A stretch of 64,000 nucleotides of DNA from Verrucomicrobiota bacterium (GTDB taxonomy: Bacteria; Verrucomicrobiota; Verrucomicrobiia; JABWAM01): positions 62,001-126,000 of the forward strand of contig JAHFSY010000007.1 in the NCBI GenBank assembly GCA_023269615.1. Reading direction: 5' to 3'. Positions 56,012-64,000 of this stretch are shown here, piece after piece. The notes below the pieces were generated by a model. That model worked only from the letters and a program-made list of their open reading frames with translations, was not told where the DNA came from and searched no databases. Position 1 is the stretch's first letter, and each line of letters begins with the position of its first letter. The position numbers and the translations under genes are program-made.

Positions 56012-56749
56012 TCATGCTTTTGCCTCGTCTCCTTCGCCGGTCAACACGAGGAAGGTTCTTTCCAGGGCGCCATCTTTGCCGCTCTGGGTACGCAATTCGG
56101 ACACGGTGCCGCAGGCCACGAGTTTGCCGTGGGAAAGAATGCCGACGCGGTCGGACAGTTCCTCGGCGACGCTCAGCGTGTGCGTGGAAAGAAAAACGGT
56201 GCCGCCTTTTTTTGTGAAATCCTTCAACGCATCCTTCACCAGGCGCGCGTGTTTCGGGTCGAGCCCCACCATCGGCTCGTCCACCACGAGGATTTTGGGC
56301 GAGTGCATGAAGGCGGTGGCGAAGACCACGCGCTGGCGCGTCCCGTGCGATAGGTTTTCGCTCAGCTCGTGGCGGAATTCGCCCAGGTCAAGATAGTCGA
56401 ACCATCGGTCGCGTTCGCGCTCGACGTCACGCCGGTCCATCCCGAACAGCTCGCCCACCATGAGCAGGATTTCCTGGGGCGAAAGCTTGTCGTAGAGAAA
56501 CGGAAAGTCGGGAATATAGGCGAGCAGCTTTCGCGCCTCGACCGGCGATCCCTGAATGTCGTGGCCATCGAGGGTCGCGCGCCCGGAAGTCGGCTTGAGC
56601 AATCCCACGGTCATCTTGATGGTCGTGGTCTTGCCCGCGGCATTGGGGCCGAGAAAGGCGAAAAATTCACCACCGTGGACATCGAGCGAGAGATCGTTGA
56701 CGGCGGTGAGGCTGCCGAAGCGTTTGACCAGGTGTTCGAGGTGGATCAT
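56012..56749 (-). CDS. ABC transporter ATP-binding protein
   Basis: The 245-residue ATPase has Walker A GPNAAGKTTTIK, the signature LSHGTRQRVVFA (LSxGxxQR, with H in place of the common G/Q), Walker B ILVVDEPMVGLDP and the switch His in LSTHTLSVAEEL. It resembles ATPases of ABC-2 type exporters. No permease is adjacent; an ABC-2 permease lies at 62127 on the other strand and might be its partner, which is speculation. Confidence 0.92.
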   Translation of the reverse strand: MIHLEHLVKRFGSLTAVNDLSLDVHGGEFFAFLGPNAAGKTTTIKMTVGLLKPTSGRATLDGHDIQGSPVEARKLLAYIPDFPFLYDKLSPQEILLMVGELFGMDRRDVERERDRWFDYLDLGEFRHELSENLSHGTRQRVVFATAFMHSPKILVVDEPMVGLDPKHARLVKDALKDFTKKGGTVFLSTHTLSVAEELSDRVGILSHGKLVACGTVSELRTQSGKDGALERTFLVLTGEGDEAKA

Positions 56750-56763
56750 GGGAAGAGGGGGGG

Positions 56764-56812
56764 GACAGGAGACAGGGGTCAGGAGTCAGGAGTCAGAATC
56801 CAGAATGGAGAA
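56764..56812. repeat. GTCAGGA heptad tract at a gene end
   Basis: Seven units follow each other: GACAGGA, GACAGGG, GTCAGGA, GTCAGGA, GTCAGAA, TCCAGAA, TGGAGAA. The tract overlaps the last codons of the gene ending at 56779 and supplies its stop. Confidence 0.9.
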
Positions 56813-57675
56813 CAAGAAGGTTTTGATGGGAAGAGGACCGCTTCGAAAAATAGTTTGGAGGATGAACTTTGATTCCGGACTTCTGGTTTTTTCAGTTCGT
56901 TTTCCTTCGATTCGAGTCCCTCGAAGAAATCCTCGTTGATGGCGGTGAGGCCGAAGCTCGAATCGAGCTTGAGGATTTCGCCCGTGGGGCTCATCCAGAG
57001 TTTGACCCACGTATTGGCGTCAAGGCGTCCCTCGACCATGTAGGCGTCCATCCATTCGCCGAGGCGGTCGACGCGGGTGCTCATGGCATGGAGCTGGATG
57101 TTGTCCTGCATGGACTTTAGATTTTCCGGGGATTGAAGCGCGCCCTTCGGGATTTCTGGAAATTGCGAGAGCAGCGCCCGGCCTCCGTTTTCAGTGAGGT
57201 CACTCATTTTGAATTCCCGTTTCTCATCCACGCCGCCGCCCTGGGCATTGATCTGCACGCGATCGGATTCGGAGTCGGCCGTCACTTCAAAATTGACGCC
57301 CTCGACCGAGCCGTGCAGGCGAAGGCGCTGCAGGTCGTGGGTGGGCTTGAGGCGCGCATCCATTTCCATTTGAAACTTTGGACGTTTGCCGAGGATGGGG
57401 ATTTCCAGGCGGATGGAGGTGTTCAGCGCGGTGAAGGTGGTGGGTGTGACGCGAATGCTCACCGAGCCGATATCCTCCCCTTTCCAGACGACCTTGAGCG
57501 CGGAAGAGCTTTCGTGGTGAAGGAATCGTTCCCCGACGAAGCGTGGTGGCAGGCGGTGCAGGGGCGAGGATTCAGGAAAATACTCGCTGCGGACGAGCAG
57601 GAAGGTCATCAACGCGCAAAAAGAAACCAACGTGACCAAGACGCTGAGATCCTTTGAATTGCCATTCCGGGACAT
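56779..57675 (-). CDS. membrane-anchored protein of unknown function
   Basis: The 298-residue protein has one N-terminal membrane segment (LSVLVTLVSFCALMTFLLV) and then an exported beta-rich domain with no family that I recognise. It has many strands of the kind VSIRVTPTTFTALNTSIRLEI and LRLHGSVEGVNFEVTADSES. The last 11 residues (CSPFWILTPDS) and the stop are encoded by a 7-base repeat tract, so the original end may have been different. An ABC ATPase follows 29 bases later on the same strand and may be co-transcribed. Confidence 0.72.
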   Translation of the reverse strand: MSRNGNSKDLSVLVTLVSFCALMTFLLVRSEYFPESSPLHRLPPRFVGERFLHHESSSALKVVWKGEDIGSVSIRVTPTTFTALNTSIRLEIPILGKRPKFQMEMDARLKPTHDLQRLRLHGSVEGVNFEVTADSESDRVQINAQGGGVDEKREFKMSDLTENGGRALLSQFPEIPKGALQSPENLKSMQDNIQLHAMSTRVDRLGEWMDAYMVEGRLDANTWVKLWMSPTGEILKLDSSFGLTAINEDFFEGLESKENELKKPEVRNQSSSSKLFFEAVLFPSKPSCSPFWILTPDS

Positions 57676-57741
57676 GCCGCATGATTGCGCGGGATGGATG
57701 GGGCTTCAAGCCGGAAGCGGAGGGAACCCCCTGTCCCGGGA

Positions 57742-57879
57742 TTCTCCGCAGATTTCGCAGACAGACGCAGATTCCGAGGTAGGGAGCGCTCGCCGAGCGC
57801 GCCATCGTTCTCCATCGAAATCACACATTCACTTTCCACGAATCACCTTTACGGCGCGCTCGGCGATCGCGCCCTACCT
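57742..57879. repeat. 10-base tract and imperfect inverted repeat after glyA
   Basis: A reverse TCTGCG-type tract (57744-57775) is followed by AGGTAGGGAGCGCTCGCC at left and its inverse, GGCGATCGCGCCCTACCT, at right (arms 57778-57803 and 57853-57879). The right arm ends at the stop codon of the fused glyA gene, so it may serve as its terminator. Confidence 0.7.
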
Positions 57880-60081
57880 TTAATACGGGAGGGGGAAGCG
57901 ATTCGCCAGCACCTGGACGATCTGGCGGACTTCGGCCAGTTTCCTGGCGTCCTCGATGCTCACGAGCACGGTGGAGATGAGGTTGGCGATGGCGCGCATT
58001 TCGTTTTCCTTCATGCCTCTTGTCGTGACGGCTGGGGTGCCGACGCGGATGCCGCTGGTGACAAACGGTTTTTCTGGATCGTAGGGAATGAGGTTTTTGT
58101 TCACCGTGATGCCGGCCTTGTCGAGCGCGATCTGGGCTTCCTTGCCGTTTACTTTTTGCGAGCGCAGGTCCACGAGCATGAGGTGGTTGTCGGTGCCGCC
58201 GCTCACGATGCGGCTTCCATTTTTCTGCAGCGCCTCGGCCAGGGCCTGGGCATTGAGAACGATCTGCTTTTGGTAATCACGGAAGGAAGGCTGAAGCGCT
58301 TCCAGGAAGCAGACAGCCTTGGCAGCGATCACGTGCATGAGAGGCCCTCCCTGGATGCCGGGAAGCACCATCGAATCAATGTCCTTCGCGAAACGTTCGC
58401 GGCAGAGGATGAGCCCACCGCGCGGGCCGCGGAGCGTCTTGTGCGTGGTGGTGGTGACAAAATCCGCATGCGGCACGGGGCTGGGATGCACGCCCGCGGC
58501 CACGAGCCCGGCGATATGCGCCATGTCCACGAACAGCAGAGCGCCGACTGAATCGGCGATCTCGCGCATGCGCTTGAAATCAATCACGCGCGGATAGGCG
58601 CTTGCGCCGACGGTGATGAGCTTCGGCTTGTGTTCCAATGCAAGTTTCGCAGCCGTGTCGTAATCAATGCGCTCATCCTCCTTGCGCACGCCGTAATGGA
58701 CGACCTGGTAGAATTTGCCGGAAAAGTTTTTGCTGAATCCATGCGTGAGATGCCCTCCATGCGCCAGTTCCATCGTGAGAATTTTGTCACCCGGCTGCAG
58801 CACGCTGAAATAGACGGCCATGTTCGCCTGGCTGCCGGAATGCGGCTGCACGTTGGCATGGTCGGCGCCGAACAGTTTCTTTGCGCGCTCGATGGCGAGC
58901 GTTTCCGCAACGTCCACGAACTCGCATCCGCCGTAATAGCGTTTGCCCGGGTAACCCTCCGCGTACTTGTTGGTGAGCACGCTGCCCTGGGCCTCCAGCA
59001 CGGCGGGGCTCGTGAAATTTTCGCTCGCGATCAGCTCGAGGCCTTCCTGCTGGCGGCGCTTTTCGTCCTCGATCGCCTTGTAGATCGAAGGGTCCACCTT
59101 CGCCAGGCTGATGGCGGAATTCTTGTGGATCAAATGCTCCACCTCCTGTTCCACGGCGGGCCCGTCCATTTTCAGCACGCGACGCTCATGGCGTCCGCCT
59201 TCAAATGCCGTGGCGAGCCATGCATCCAGAATCTTTGCAGCATCCTGGGAATTGGTTTCCATCGCCCCGAAGCAGAGGACGTTCGCATTGTTGTGCTCGC
59301 GGCTGAGGCGGGCGGCCTCCTCGGTGTGGACGAGTGCGGCGCGCACACCCGGCACGCGGTTGGCCGTCATGCTCATGCCAATGCCGCTGTTGCAGACGAG
59401 GACGCCCATGTCGGCGCGTCCCTCGGCGACTTCGCGGGCCACGGCCTGGCCGTAATCCGGATAGTCCACCGAATCCTTCGTGAACGTCCCGAGGTCGGTG
59501 AACTTTAAATTCTTTTTTTCGAGATGGCTCTTGAGCGCGTTCTTGAGTTCCACCCCGGCGTGATCTGCGCCAATGACGAGGCGCGGCTGGGAGGTGGTGG
59601 TTGGACGATCGGTGATGGTGTCGGTCTGGTTTTTCATAAATTTGAGAACGCTGGAGAGCGCGGACTGGATCGTGTCGCGGCAGTCCAGGTAAGTGAAGTA
59701 CGATTGTCCGATGGGATCGGGCACATCGCGTTCGTAATCGGAGAGCCCCTCCTCGAATTCGCGGAGGAGAAAGGTTTTTGCGGCGGCGGAGGGATAGAGC
59801 GAAAGCATCGCGCGCTCGTGGCCGTGCGTCATGACGAAGATGGCGTCGGAGCGGCGGACGAGTTCGGGCGTGAGGTGTTGCGAGCGGAGACTGGAGATAT
59901 CAATGGAGAGTTCGCGCAGGGCCTTCACCGAATAATCGCTCGGGGGATGTCCATCGTCCGCGTTGAGCCCAGCCGAGATCGCGGTGAAATCCTTGCTGCC
60001 GCGCAGCATGTGCCGGAACAGTCCTTCCGCCATGGGGCTGCGGCAGATGTTGCCGGTGCAGACAAAAAGGATGGTCTTCAT
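57880..60081 (-). CDS. glyA: triple fusion: LMW protein-tyrosine phosphatase, RpiB, serine hydroxymethyltransferase
   Basis: The 733-residue protein joins three complete enzymes. Residues 1-150 are a low-molecular-weight PTP/arsenate-reductase-like domain ([15 protein letters not shown], with the Asp in DVPDPIGQS). Residues about 166-303 are RpiB ribose-5-phosphate isomerase ([13 protein letters not shown], Cys230 in [27 protein letters not shown]). Residues about 315-733 are GlyA ([30 protein letters not shown] Lys548 in [14 protein letters not shown]). The open frame has no stop at either junction. In Bacillus the order ywlE-rpiB-ywlG-glyA is known, so a gene cluster may have become one gene. 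Internal starts MKNQTDT and MDGPAVE are possible. Confidence 0.93.
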   Translation of the reverse strand: MKTILFVCTGNICRSPMAEGLFRHMLRGSKDFTAISAGLNADDGHPPSDYSVKALRELSIDISSLRSQHLTPELVRRSDAIFVMTHGHERAMLSLYPSAAAKTFLLREFEEGLSDYERDVPDPIGQSYFTYLDCRDTIQSALSSVLKFMKNQTDTITDRPTTTSQPRLVIGADHAGVELKNALKSHLEKKNLKFTDLGTFTKDSVDYPDYGQAVAREVAEGRADMGVLVCNSGIGMSMTANRVPGVRAALVHTEEAARLSREHNNANVLCFGAMETNSQDAAKILDAWLATAFEGGRHERRVLKMDGPAVEQEVEHLIHKNSAISLAKVDPSIYKAIEDEKRRQQEGLELIASENFTSPAVLEAQGSVLTNKYAEGYPGKRYYGGCEFVDVAETLAIERAKKLFGADHANVQPHSGSQANMAVYFSVLQPGDKILTMELAHGGHLTHGFSKNFSGKFYQVVHYGVRKEDERIDYDTAAKLALEHKPKLITVGASAYPRVIDFKRMREIADSVGALLFVDMAHIAGLVAAGVHPSPVPHADFVTTTTHKTLRGPRGGLILCRERFAKDIDSMVLPGIQGGPLMHVIAAKAVCFLEALQPSFRDYQKQIVLNAQALAEALQKNGSRIVSGGTDNHLMLVDLRSQKVNGKEAQIALDKAGITVNKNLIPYDPEKPFVTSGIRVGTPAVTTRGMKENEMRAIANLISTVLVSIEDARKLAEVRQIVQVLANRFPLPY

Positions 60082-60127
60082 GGGGAACGATCAAACTATT
60101 CCCCCGCCACCCGCGCATCGCAAGGCG

Positions 60128-60353
60128 AATTTGGCGGCAGGGCGTACGCATTTAGTGTGAGGATGGAACTGTTGTTGGCAGCATTGTGCTTCTTGTGCCT
60201 CTTCGTGGCCATATTCCCATGTATCGGACTCAGAAATGGGCCGCTAAGAGGCACAAGAATGTCGAGCAGACATGCGTTGGCATAACCAAATGCGTAAGCG
60301 CTGAATTTGGCGGCGGTAGAATGTGGAGTGAGCCGACAAGTCGGCGCGCTCCA
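60128..60353. repeat. inverted-repeat block between glyA fusion and next gene
   Basis: TTCTTGTGCCTCTTCGTGGCC (60190-60210) and its near inverse (60239-60259) are nested inside TACGCATTT arms. The block is flanked by direct copies of AATTTGGCGGC (from about 60129 and 60304). A GCCGAC-AA-GTCGGC palindrome follows at 60332-60345. It looks like a small non-coding element. The 297-base gap holds no gene. Confidence 0.6.
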
Positions 60354-60378
60354 AAATAAAAGTGCCTTGCCAGGATTT

Positions 60379-61140
60379 CTATTTCTTGATTTTGATGATG
60401 ATCGGCTTTTCGTGCTCGGGAATGATATTCAGCTCATCAGATGCAGGCTTGGTGCGGTATTTCAAATCACTCTGGGGCTCCAGTTTCATCCCACCCTTGG
60501 TTCGCACGGTGATGCGGTAGTTTGCGGAATTCTTCCCAAGAGTCTCAGGGGAAATGTTCTTGAAGATGGGGCGATAGAACAGAATTTCCGAGTCACCTGC
60601 CTGGATCAACGGCTGCCGATAAGTTAGCATCAGCTTGGAACCTTCTTTTAGTTGCGACGCATCAATTAACACACGGAAGGTAAGGCAGAGGACCTCAGGA
60701 TATTTCTTCTCAGCAGGGACGTCCTTTCCTGTTTTCTTGTATGCGGCTACCCAAAATCCGTCATATGGGACACTTTTTCCAGCCGACTCAATCTTCAAGC
60801 CAATGACTTCCTCAAAAAGCGCTCGGATTTCACCTTCCAGGGGTTTCCATCTATCCAGACGAATTGCCGCGAGAAAATGGGCCAGCGCACCATTCTTGTC
60901 CGATGCAGTTTCGGGGATCCAAATCGGAATCTCCAATTCTACGGGCATGCTGGGTGTTTGATATTGGGGAAGGGGTTGGAATTCGAATTTTCCGGAAAAG
61001 GCGGCATCACCTCCCGGTTCAATTGAAATGGTGAGGTCCTCGGAATGCATGTAGGCTTCGCCATAGTCCACCATGGGATTTGCCATCGCCGCCGCGATGA
61101 ACATGACAAGCCAAGCGCCAACTAGAGCGGGAGATTTCAT
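60379..61140 (-). CDS. secreted protein of unknown function
   Basis: The 253-residue protein has a signal peptide (SPALVGAWLVMFIAAAMANP). The mature part has strands and acidic stretches such as MHSEDLTISIEPGGDAAFSGKFEF and VELEIPIWIPETASD, a middle helical segment (LFEEVIGLKIES) and a Lys-rich end. I recognise no family. Its ATG overlaps the TGA of dinD (ATGA), so the two are coupled though their likely cell locations differ. Confidence 0.72.
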   Translation of the reverse strand: MKSPALVGAWLVMFIAAAMANPMVDYGEAYMHSEDLTISIEPGGDAAFSGKFEFQPLPQYQTPSMPVELEIPIWIPETASDKNGALAHFLAAIRLDRWKPLEGEIRALFEEVIGLKIESAGKSVPYDGFWVAAYKKTGKDVPAEKKYPEVLCLTFRVLIDASQLKEGSKLMLTYRQPLIQAGDSEILFYRPIFKNISPETLGKNSANYRITVRTKGGMKLEPQSDLKYRTKPASDELNIIPEHEKPIIIKIKK

Positions 61141-61991
61141 TTGTTCTGTGCCTTGATCCGTTCCATCTTCAACCGTTTCCTCTCCCGACTTTCCACCTTC
61201 TTGATGTTTTCGGCGGTTGGCAGGTTTTCCGGCATGGTGCCATTCAGTTCCCGGATGGTCTGGCGCACTTTCCGACCCACTTCGCCATGAATCCGGTTGG
61301 CATCCTGCTTGGAATGCACATTTTCCCGCCGCAATTTATCCTCGGCTTGCGTGGTGCGGAACAGGTTTGCGGCCAGTTCCGTGCTGCCCATGTGATCGAG
61401 AATGTGTTCACTGCGTTTCAGCCCTTTGCGCCGGTGAACGTCCCGCGTTCCGAGACCGCCGTAAAGCCCACGATATCCATGATCCATGAAAACGGCGTAG
61501 TCCACCGGCTGGATGACACCTGCCTGTCTGGCTGTGCCGGCGAGGTTCTTGTTGTGCTTTTTCATCTCCTGGCGGAGCATGAGGCGCTTCTGGCCTTCGA
61601 CTTGAGCTTCGGATTCGGAGAGTTCCTGTTTCCGCGTCTGGACAGCGAAATAGGTCTGGCCGAGTGCGACGAGCGGTTTGGATGGGTCTGCGTTTTGAAT
61701 GACGAGGTAGCAGGCGTAGCGGGAGAGTGCCCAATCCTCAATTTCCCGCTGCGCGCCGGAGCCAATGCCGACCATATCGTCGATATCGACGAAATGGTCG
61801 GCAACCGAATGTCCGCTGTTCGAGCACGCCTCTCGTGCCTTGGCGAGGACCATTACAAAATTTCGGAAATTCGAGTATTCAAGCACTCGTGCAAGCTCGC
61901 GGGCGGACCAGAATTCGTTGCCTGTCTTGCCGGTGCGTTTGATGCGCTCAAAGGCGCTGTTGGCGGAGGGAACTGGCAGTTGATTGCTCAT
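61137..61991 (-). CDS. dinD: DinD-like DNA-damage-inducible protein
   Basis: The 284-residue protein matches E. coli DinD: NEFWSARELARVLEYSNFRNFVMVLAKAREAC written across one region, HFVDIDDMVGIGSGAQREIEDWALSRYACYLVIQNADPSKP in the next, then GQTYFAVQTRKQE and a Lys/Arg-rich tail. DinD belongs to the SOS response and is reported to inhibit RecA strand exchange in vitro. No clear LexA box was identified upstream. A Bro-N-like N-terminal fold suggests DNA binding. Confidence 0.88.
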   Translation of the reverse strand: MSNQLPVPSANSAFERIKRTGKTGNEFWSARELARVLEYSNFRNFVMVLAKAREACSNSGHSVADHFVDIDDMVGIGSGAQREIEDWALSRYACYLVIQNADPSKPLVALGQTYFAVQTRKQELSESEAQVEGQKRLMLRQEMKKHNKNLAGTARQAGVIQPVDYAVFMDHGYRGLYGGLGTRDVHRRKGLKRSEHILDHMGSTELAANLFRTTQAEDKLRRENVHSKQDANRIHGEVGRKVRQTIRELNGTMPENLPTAENIKKVESRERKRLKMERIKAQNK

Positions 61992-62126
61992 GAGATTCCT
62001 TTCGTTTTGGCGAGCTTGAAGAGGGAGGGCAAGGCGAAAGGATGAATAGGTTATATCGTTTCTGCCATTTTCAGGAATGTCTTCTGAATCATTTTATGGC
62101 TCCGAGTTACGCAACGGAAGGTGGCC

Positions 62127-62966
62127 ATGAAGATGAATTTGTGGTCTGCTGGCAGTCGCATGACGTCGAAATATCTGCACGTGATGGGGATCGGGTTTCA
62201 GAACACCTTTGTCTATCGCTGGAATTTTCTTCTTCGCGTGGTCTTCGGGTGCATTCCGCTCATGGGGACGTTTTATCTCTGGAACTCGGTTTATCGCGAC
62301 CCATCGGTGGAGATCGGGGGATATGGGCTTCATGCGATGATCTCCTATTTTCTCATGCTGGTGCTGCTCGACTCGTTGACGTCGCCGACGGAGGACGATT
62401 TCCAGATTGCGGCCGAGATCCGCGAGGGGTTGATCAACCAGTTCCTGTTGAAGCCGATGGATTACCTTGCGTATCGCTTCAGCCTTTTCTGTTCCTCGCG
62501 CCTGATTTACACGGCGATCACGATCCTGCCCGTGCTCGCGGTGCTGTGGTGGATGCGGCATTACCTGGTGCTGCCTGCGTCACCCGCCGCGTGGGCCTGC
62601 GCCGCGCTTGCCACCCTTCTCTCCGCAACGCTGCAATTTTTGATGGCGTATTGCTTCGCGCTGATGGCGTTCTGGATCCTGGATGTGTCGGCGCCCATTT
62701 TCATGGTGTATTCGATTGAGTATCTTGCGGGCGGGCATCTCTTCCCGCTGAAGCCGCTCCTGCCCGAGGGCGTGTACAACGCGCTCATGCTCACGCCGTT
62801 TCCCTACGAATACTGGTTTCCGCTGGGGATATTCCAGGAAAGCCTGTCGTCCCACGAGATCGCGATGGGCTTTGTGTTTCAAATCCTGTGGTGCGGAATC
62901 TTCTATGGCATCGCGCGCTGGACGTGGGCGCGAGGGATACGGCATTACACGGCGGTGGGAGGGTGA
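62127..62966 (+). CDS. ABC-2 type permease
   Basis: The 279-residue protein has six membrane segments in the ABC-2/DUF990 style: NFLLRVVFGCIPLMGTFYLW, ISYFLMLVLLDSLTS, IYTAITILPVLAVLWW, WACAALATLLSATLQFLMAYCFALMAFW and GFVFQILWCGIFYGIARW. The IREGLINQFLLKPMDY cytoplasmic loop is typical of the family. It probably works with an ATPase encoded elsewhere, perhaps the one at 56012. GGAAGG five bases before the ATG supports 62127; a GTG lies six bases upstream. Confidence 0.88.
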   Translation: MKMNLWSAGSRMTSKYLHVMGIGFQNTFVYRWNFLLRVVFGCIPLMGTFYLWNSVYRDPSVEIGGYGLHAMISYFLMLVLLDSLTSPTEDDFQIAAEIREGLINQFLLKPMDYLAYRFSLFCSSRLIYTAITILPVLAVLWWMRHYLVLPASPAAWACAALATLLSATLQFLMAYCFALMAFWILDVSAPIFMVYSIEYLAGGHLFPLKPLLPEGVYNALMLTPFPYEYWFPLGIFQESLSSHEIAMGFVFQILWCGIFYGIARWTWARGIRHYTAVGG

Positions 62967-62971
62967 GAGGA

Positions 62972-63006
62972 AATGAAGAATGAAAAATGAAGAATGAGGA
63001 ATGCGG
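62972..63006. repeat. AATGAAG heptad tract before nadC
   Basis: Five units AATGAAG, AATGAAA, AATGAAG, AATGAGG, AATGCGG are followed by looser GCGGAATT pieces to about 63045. The gap of 132 bases before nadC is mostly repeat. Confidence 0.85.
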
Positions 63007-63098
63007 GACGAAATTGCGGAATTCGGATTGCGGAATGAAGCAAGCGTGGAGTTTCGGCTTTCAGCGGGTGGGCAGGTGACTTAGAGTTTCGGGTGGAG

Positions 63099-63971
63099 AT
63101 GAAATCAAATTTTTTCAAAGAAGTTCGGCATCTGGTTCGAGAGGCGTTGAGGGAGGATCTTGGGCTTTGCGGGGATGTGACTTCGCTGGCAACCGTTTCC
63201 GCCCGATCGCGCTCACTGGCGCGACTTGTTGCGAAGGAGGATGGCGTGCTTTGCGGGGTGACGGTTGCGGTGGAGGCTTTTCGACGGATGGATCGGAATT
63301 CGCGGATCAAGGTTTGTGTCCGCGATGGCGCGCGGGTGCGACGAGGCCAGACTGTTTTGGAGGTGAAGGGGTGCACGCGCGGGATTCTTGTGGCGGAACG
63401 GGTGGCGCTCAATTTTGTCCAGCGGCTGAGCGGGATCGCGACGTTGACCCGCGCGTTCGTCAAAAAATCTCAAATCTCAAATCTCAAATCTCAAATCCTC
63501 GACACGCGGAAGACGACTCCGTTGCTGCGGACGCTGGAAAAATATGCGGTAACTTGCGGCGGTGGGCGTAATCATCGCTCTGGGCTGCATGACATGGTGC
63601 TCATCAAGGACAACCATCTCGCGGCGCTGGCGACGACGACGCGTCATCCGGTTCGCGATGCCGTGCGTCGTGCGCGTGCGATGTGGCCCCGGCTTGTCAT
63701 TGAAGTGGAGTGCGACACGCTCGACCAGGTGCGCGAGGCTGCGGAGTCGGGGGCGTGCATCATCCTGCTCGACAACATGACGCCGGCGCAGTTGCGTCGC
63801 GCGGTGCGGATCGTGGACGGGCGGGCGAAGACGGAGGCATCGGGTGGCGTAAACTTGAAAACCGTGGCGGCCATCGCGCGCACGGGCGTGGATTTTATTT
63901 CGGTTGGAGCGCTCACGCATTCGGCGCGGGCGTTGGATTTTTCGCTGGAGATTGTGCATGAATCCCGATGA
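63099..63971 (+). CDS. nadC: nicotinate-nucleotide pyrophosphorylase (quinolinate phosphoribosyltransferase)
   Basis: The 290-residue enzyme makes nicotinate mononucleotide in NAD synthesis. It has REDLGLCGDVTS, KEDGVLCG, ERVALNFVQRLSGIATLT, ILDTRKTTPLLRTLEKYAVTCGGGRNHRSGLHDMVLIKDNH split over consecutive motifs, IEVECDTLDQ, ILLDNM and EASGGVNL. In the loop before ILDTRKT a CAAATCT heptad tract codes KKSQISNLKSQ in place of a loop of similar length. The ATG at 63099 is used; a GTG lies six bases upstream. The next gene overlaps its end by 14 bases. Confidence 0.94.
   Translation: MKSNFFKEVRHLVREALREDLGLCGDVTSLATVSARSRSLARLVAKEDGVLCGVTVAVEAFRRMDRNSRIKVCVRDGARVRRGQTVLEVKGCTRGILVAERVALNFVQRLSGIATLTRAFVKKSQISNLKSQILDTRKTTPLLRTLEKYAVTCGGGRNHRSGLHDMVLIKDNHLAALATTTRHPVRDAVRRARAMWPRLVIEVECDTLDQVREAAESGACIILLDNMTPAQLRRAVRIVDGRAKTEASGGVNLKTVAAIARTGVDFISVGALTHSARALDFSLEIVHESR
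63471..63498. repeat. CAAATCT heptad tract inside nadC
   Basis: CAAATCT occurs three times, then CAAATCC, preceded by a partial unit. It is read in frame as QISNLKSQI. A related tract with the same peptide is at 43851-43880. Confidence 0.9.
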
Positions 63972-64000
63972 GCAACTGCTCGGGGCGCTCTATGCGTCGG
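63958..64000 (+). CDS. start of next gene, 3' part outside window
   Basis: An ATG inside the end of nadC opens MNPDEQLLGALYAS and continues past the window edge. In many bacteria birA follows nadC, and its N-terminal helix looks similar, but 14 residues cannot prove it. Confidence 0.4.
   Translation, partial: MNPDEQLLGALYAS

Noticed and set aside
56012-62966. ABC ATPase and ABC-2 permease as one operon
   Set aside because: They are 5 kb apart on opposite strands; partnership is possible but not shown by the sequence.

Overview
The window looks like chromosomal DNA of a Gram-negative bacterium of the PVC group, most likely Verrucomicrobiota. This is an inference. The supporting signs are lipopolysaccharide genes (kdsB, lpxA, a heptose-epimerase-like gene), a lipoprotein maturation gene (lnt), GC-rich codon use, many genes without a clear Shine-Dalgarno site, a BlaI/M56-peptidase pair with a large fused domain, many secreted proteins of unknown function, and gene borders full of short tandem repeats. 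No rRNA, tRNA, prophage, transposase, CRISPR array or plasmid function was seen. About 58 protein-coding genes or gene remnants are supported.

Layout. 1-4.6 kb: the end of a glycoside-hydrolase-like gene, a decayed antitoxin/MazF-type toxin pair, a 28-bp palindrome and an IlvD/Edd sugar-acid dehydratase. 4.7-11 kb: rsmI, small secreted and membrane unknowns, and a tight minus-strand operon of ferredoxin, MBL-fold protein, GHL10-type lipoprotein and small secreted protein. 11-21.7 kb: plus-strand housekeeping (lnt, pgsA, a methyltransferase, thrS, infC, purA, uppS, cdsA, a DMT-like transporter). 21.7-25.8 kb: a minus-strand Fe-S assembly cluster (iscR, iscU, an iscS-like gene, mrp, sufT-like). 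26-33.7 kb: a TPR protein, leuC, a glycoside hydrolase-glycosyltransferase fusion, phhB and mazG. 33.7-41 kb: a C45-type hydrolase, sugar and LPS genes (kdsB, hldD-like), a complete higBA toxin-antitoxin pair and ruvC. 41-49.3 kb: a YitJ-type methionine/folate enzyme, a MurK-MurQ fusion coupled to a CHAP amidase, lpxA, osmC and others. 49.5-54.2 kb: blaI and a very large BlaR1-like peptidase with ankyrin repeats. 54.5-64 kb: an orphan antitoxin-like gene, an SBF transporter, an ABC ATPase, an LMW-PTP/RpiB/GlyA triple fusion, dinD, an ABC-2 permease, nadC and the start of the next gene.

Themes. (1) Gene fusions are frequent: MurK-MurQ, LMW-PTP-RpiB-GlyA, GH-GT2, M56-ankyrin and the YitJ type. 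Two of them join enzymes that are neighbours or partners in other bacteria. (2) The Fe-S locus is complete in gene content, but its IscS-like protein has arginine where the PLP-binding lysine should be, and its Mrp keeps only one Cys of the usual CxxC. (3) Dispersed repeats fill almost every long gene border: REP-like GTAGGAGCC palindromes, tracts built on a strict 7-base period, an 8/10-base-period element carrying a long perfect or near-perfect hairpin, and short palindromes. Some 7-base tracts lie in frame inside essential-type genes (murQ, nadC), and others supply or touch stop codons. Taken together, the repeats are the least explained signal in the window.
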